From Pseudoalteromonas sp. Z1A8 (lineage in GTDB: Bacteria; Pseudomonadota; Gammaproteobacteria; Enterobacterales; Alteromonadaceae): a stretch of DNA of 33,376 nt. This document shows positions 33,299 through 33,376 of the stretch, in pieces. Position 1 is the stretch's first letter; every line of letters starts with the position of its first letter. Where the stretch lies: positions 1-33,376 of the forward strand of contig NZ_WTLB01000043.1 of the NCBI RefSeq assembly GCF_011378855.1, written 5' to 3'. Both the position numbers and the translations under genes were made by a program. The notes under the pieces were generated by a model. The model saw only the letters and a list, made by a program, of their open reading frames with translations. It did no database searches and had not been told where the DNA came from.

Positions 33299-33376
33299 CT
33301 GTCTCTTGATCACAAGTCTGGCTCAAGAGATTTTGCTAAATCGTAGCCTTCCAGGATGGCTTGTAACTTAAGCCAT
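33299..33376 (-). mobile_element. End of an IS4-family (IS50-group) insertion sequence
   Basis: The terminal sequence CTGTCTCTTGATCACAAGT (33299-33317) strongly resembles the ends of IS50/Tn5 (CTGTCTCTTGATCAGATCT and CTGACTCTTATACACAAGT). It immediately follows the broken DUF4405 frame. The element runs off the window. IS50-type elements duplicate 9 bases of target, here predicted 33290-33298. Confidence 0.85.
33310..33376 (-). CDS. IS4-family transposase, C-terminal fragment
   Basis: The minus strand reads WLKLQAILEGYDLAKSLEPD, L and stop (TGA at 33310-33312), the usual style of the C-terminus of IS4-family (IS50/Tn5-like) transposases. The stop codon lies inside the terminal inverted repeat, as in IS50. 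The remainder of the gene is beyond the window edge. Confidence 0.8.
   Translation of the reverse strand, partial: WLKLQAILEGYDLAKSLEPDL

Overview
The window looks like a chromosomal stretch of a marine gammaproteobacterium of the Alteromonadales, most likely Pseudoalteromonas. This is inferred from low GC, strong similarity in style to Pseudoalteromonas housekeeping accessory genes (AcpH, YajD, DUF2237, GspSA-type enzyme, large TonB receptor, SulP carrier) and recurrent TAATACCAAT intergenic words. The genus is an inference; no search was run.

Layout. (1) 1-5644 is the distal part of a Tn7-like transposon: the last codons of a probable tnsB, then tnsC, tniQ and a larger tnsD-like gene, followed by two tightly coupled genes that I cannot assign (3662-5226), a 66-residue Cys/His protein, and a candidate transposon end with two 14-bp repeats and a terminal ACA. 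No CRISPR array or cas gene is present, so this is not visibly a CRISPR-associated transposon. (2) 5645-9522 starts with a gene-free, hairpin-rich 0.5 kb, then an AbiEi/AbiEii toxin-antitoxin pair with repeated operator-like words, and a secreted pyroglutamyl-peptidase-like protein whose expected catalytic Cys is Ser. A 32-bp terminator hairpin is present as identical copies at both ends of this stretch. (3) 9588-13172 has three small genes on the minus strand, then a hipBA toxin-antitoxin pair preceded by about 150 bp in which TACTT-like words recur in steps of 10 bp. (4) 13426-29004 is ordinary accessory and core metabolism: stress protein, AcpH, UPF0114 protein, YajD, serine hydrolase, GST, SulP carrier, TonB receptor, Dps, DUF2237, glutathionylspermidine synthetase/amidase and a lipoprotein. 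(5) 29375-33376 has an MscS channel, a GFA protein, a 166-bp MITE-like element, tRNA-Leu(CAA) with its promoter and terminator, a membrane desaturase, and a DUF4405 membrane protein gene cut by an insertion sequence of the IS4 family, IS50 group, whose end and transposase C-terminus run off the window.

Working together: the tns genes form one co-directional unit (TnsC is the ATPase regulator, the TniQ proteins choose targets). AbiE and HipBA are self-contained overlapping toxin-antitoxin operons. Most other genes are single units separated by clear hairpin terminators. The most novel-looking part is the unassigned gene pair attached to the Tn7-like transposition operon; the phased HipB-side repeat array, the Cys-to-Ser peptidase and the IS-interrupted membrane gene also deserve attention.
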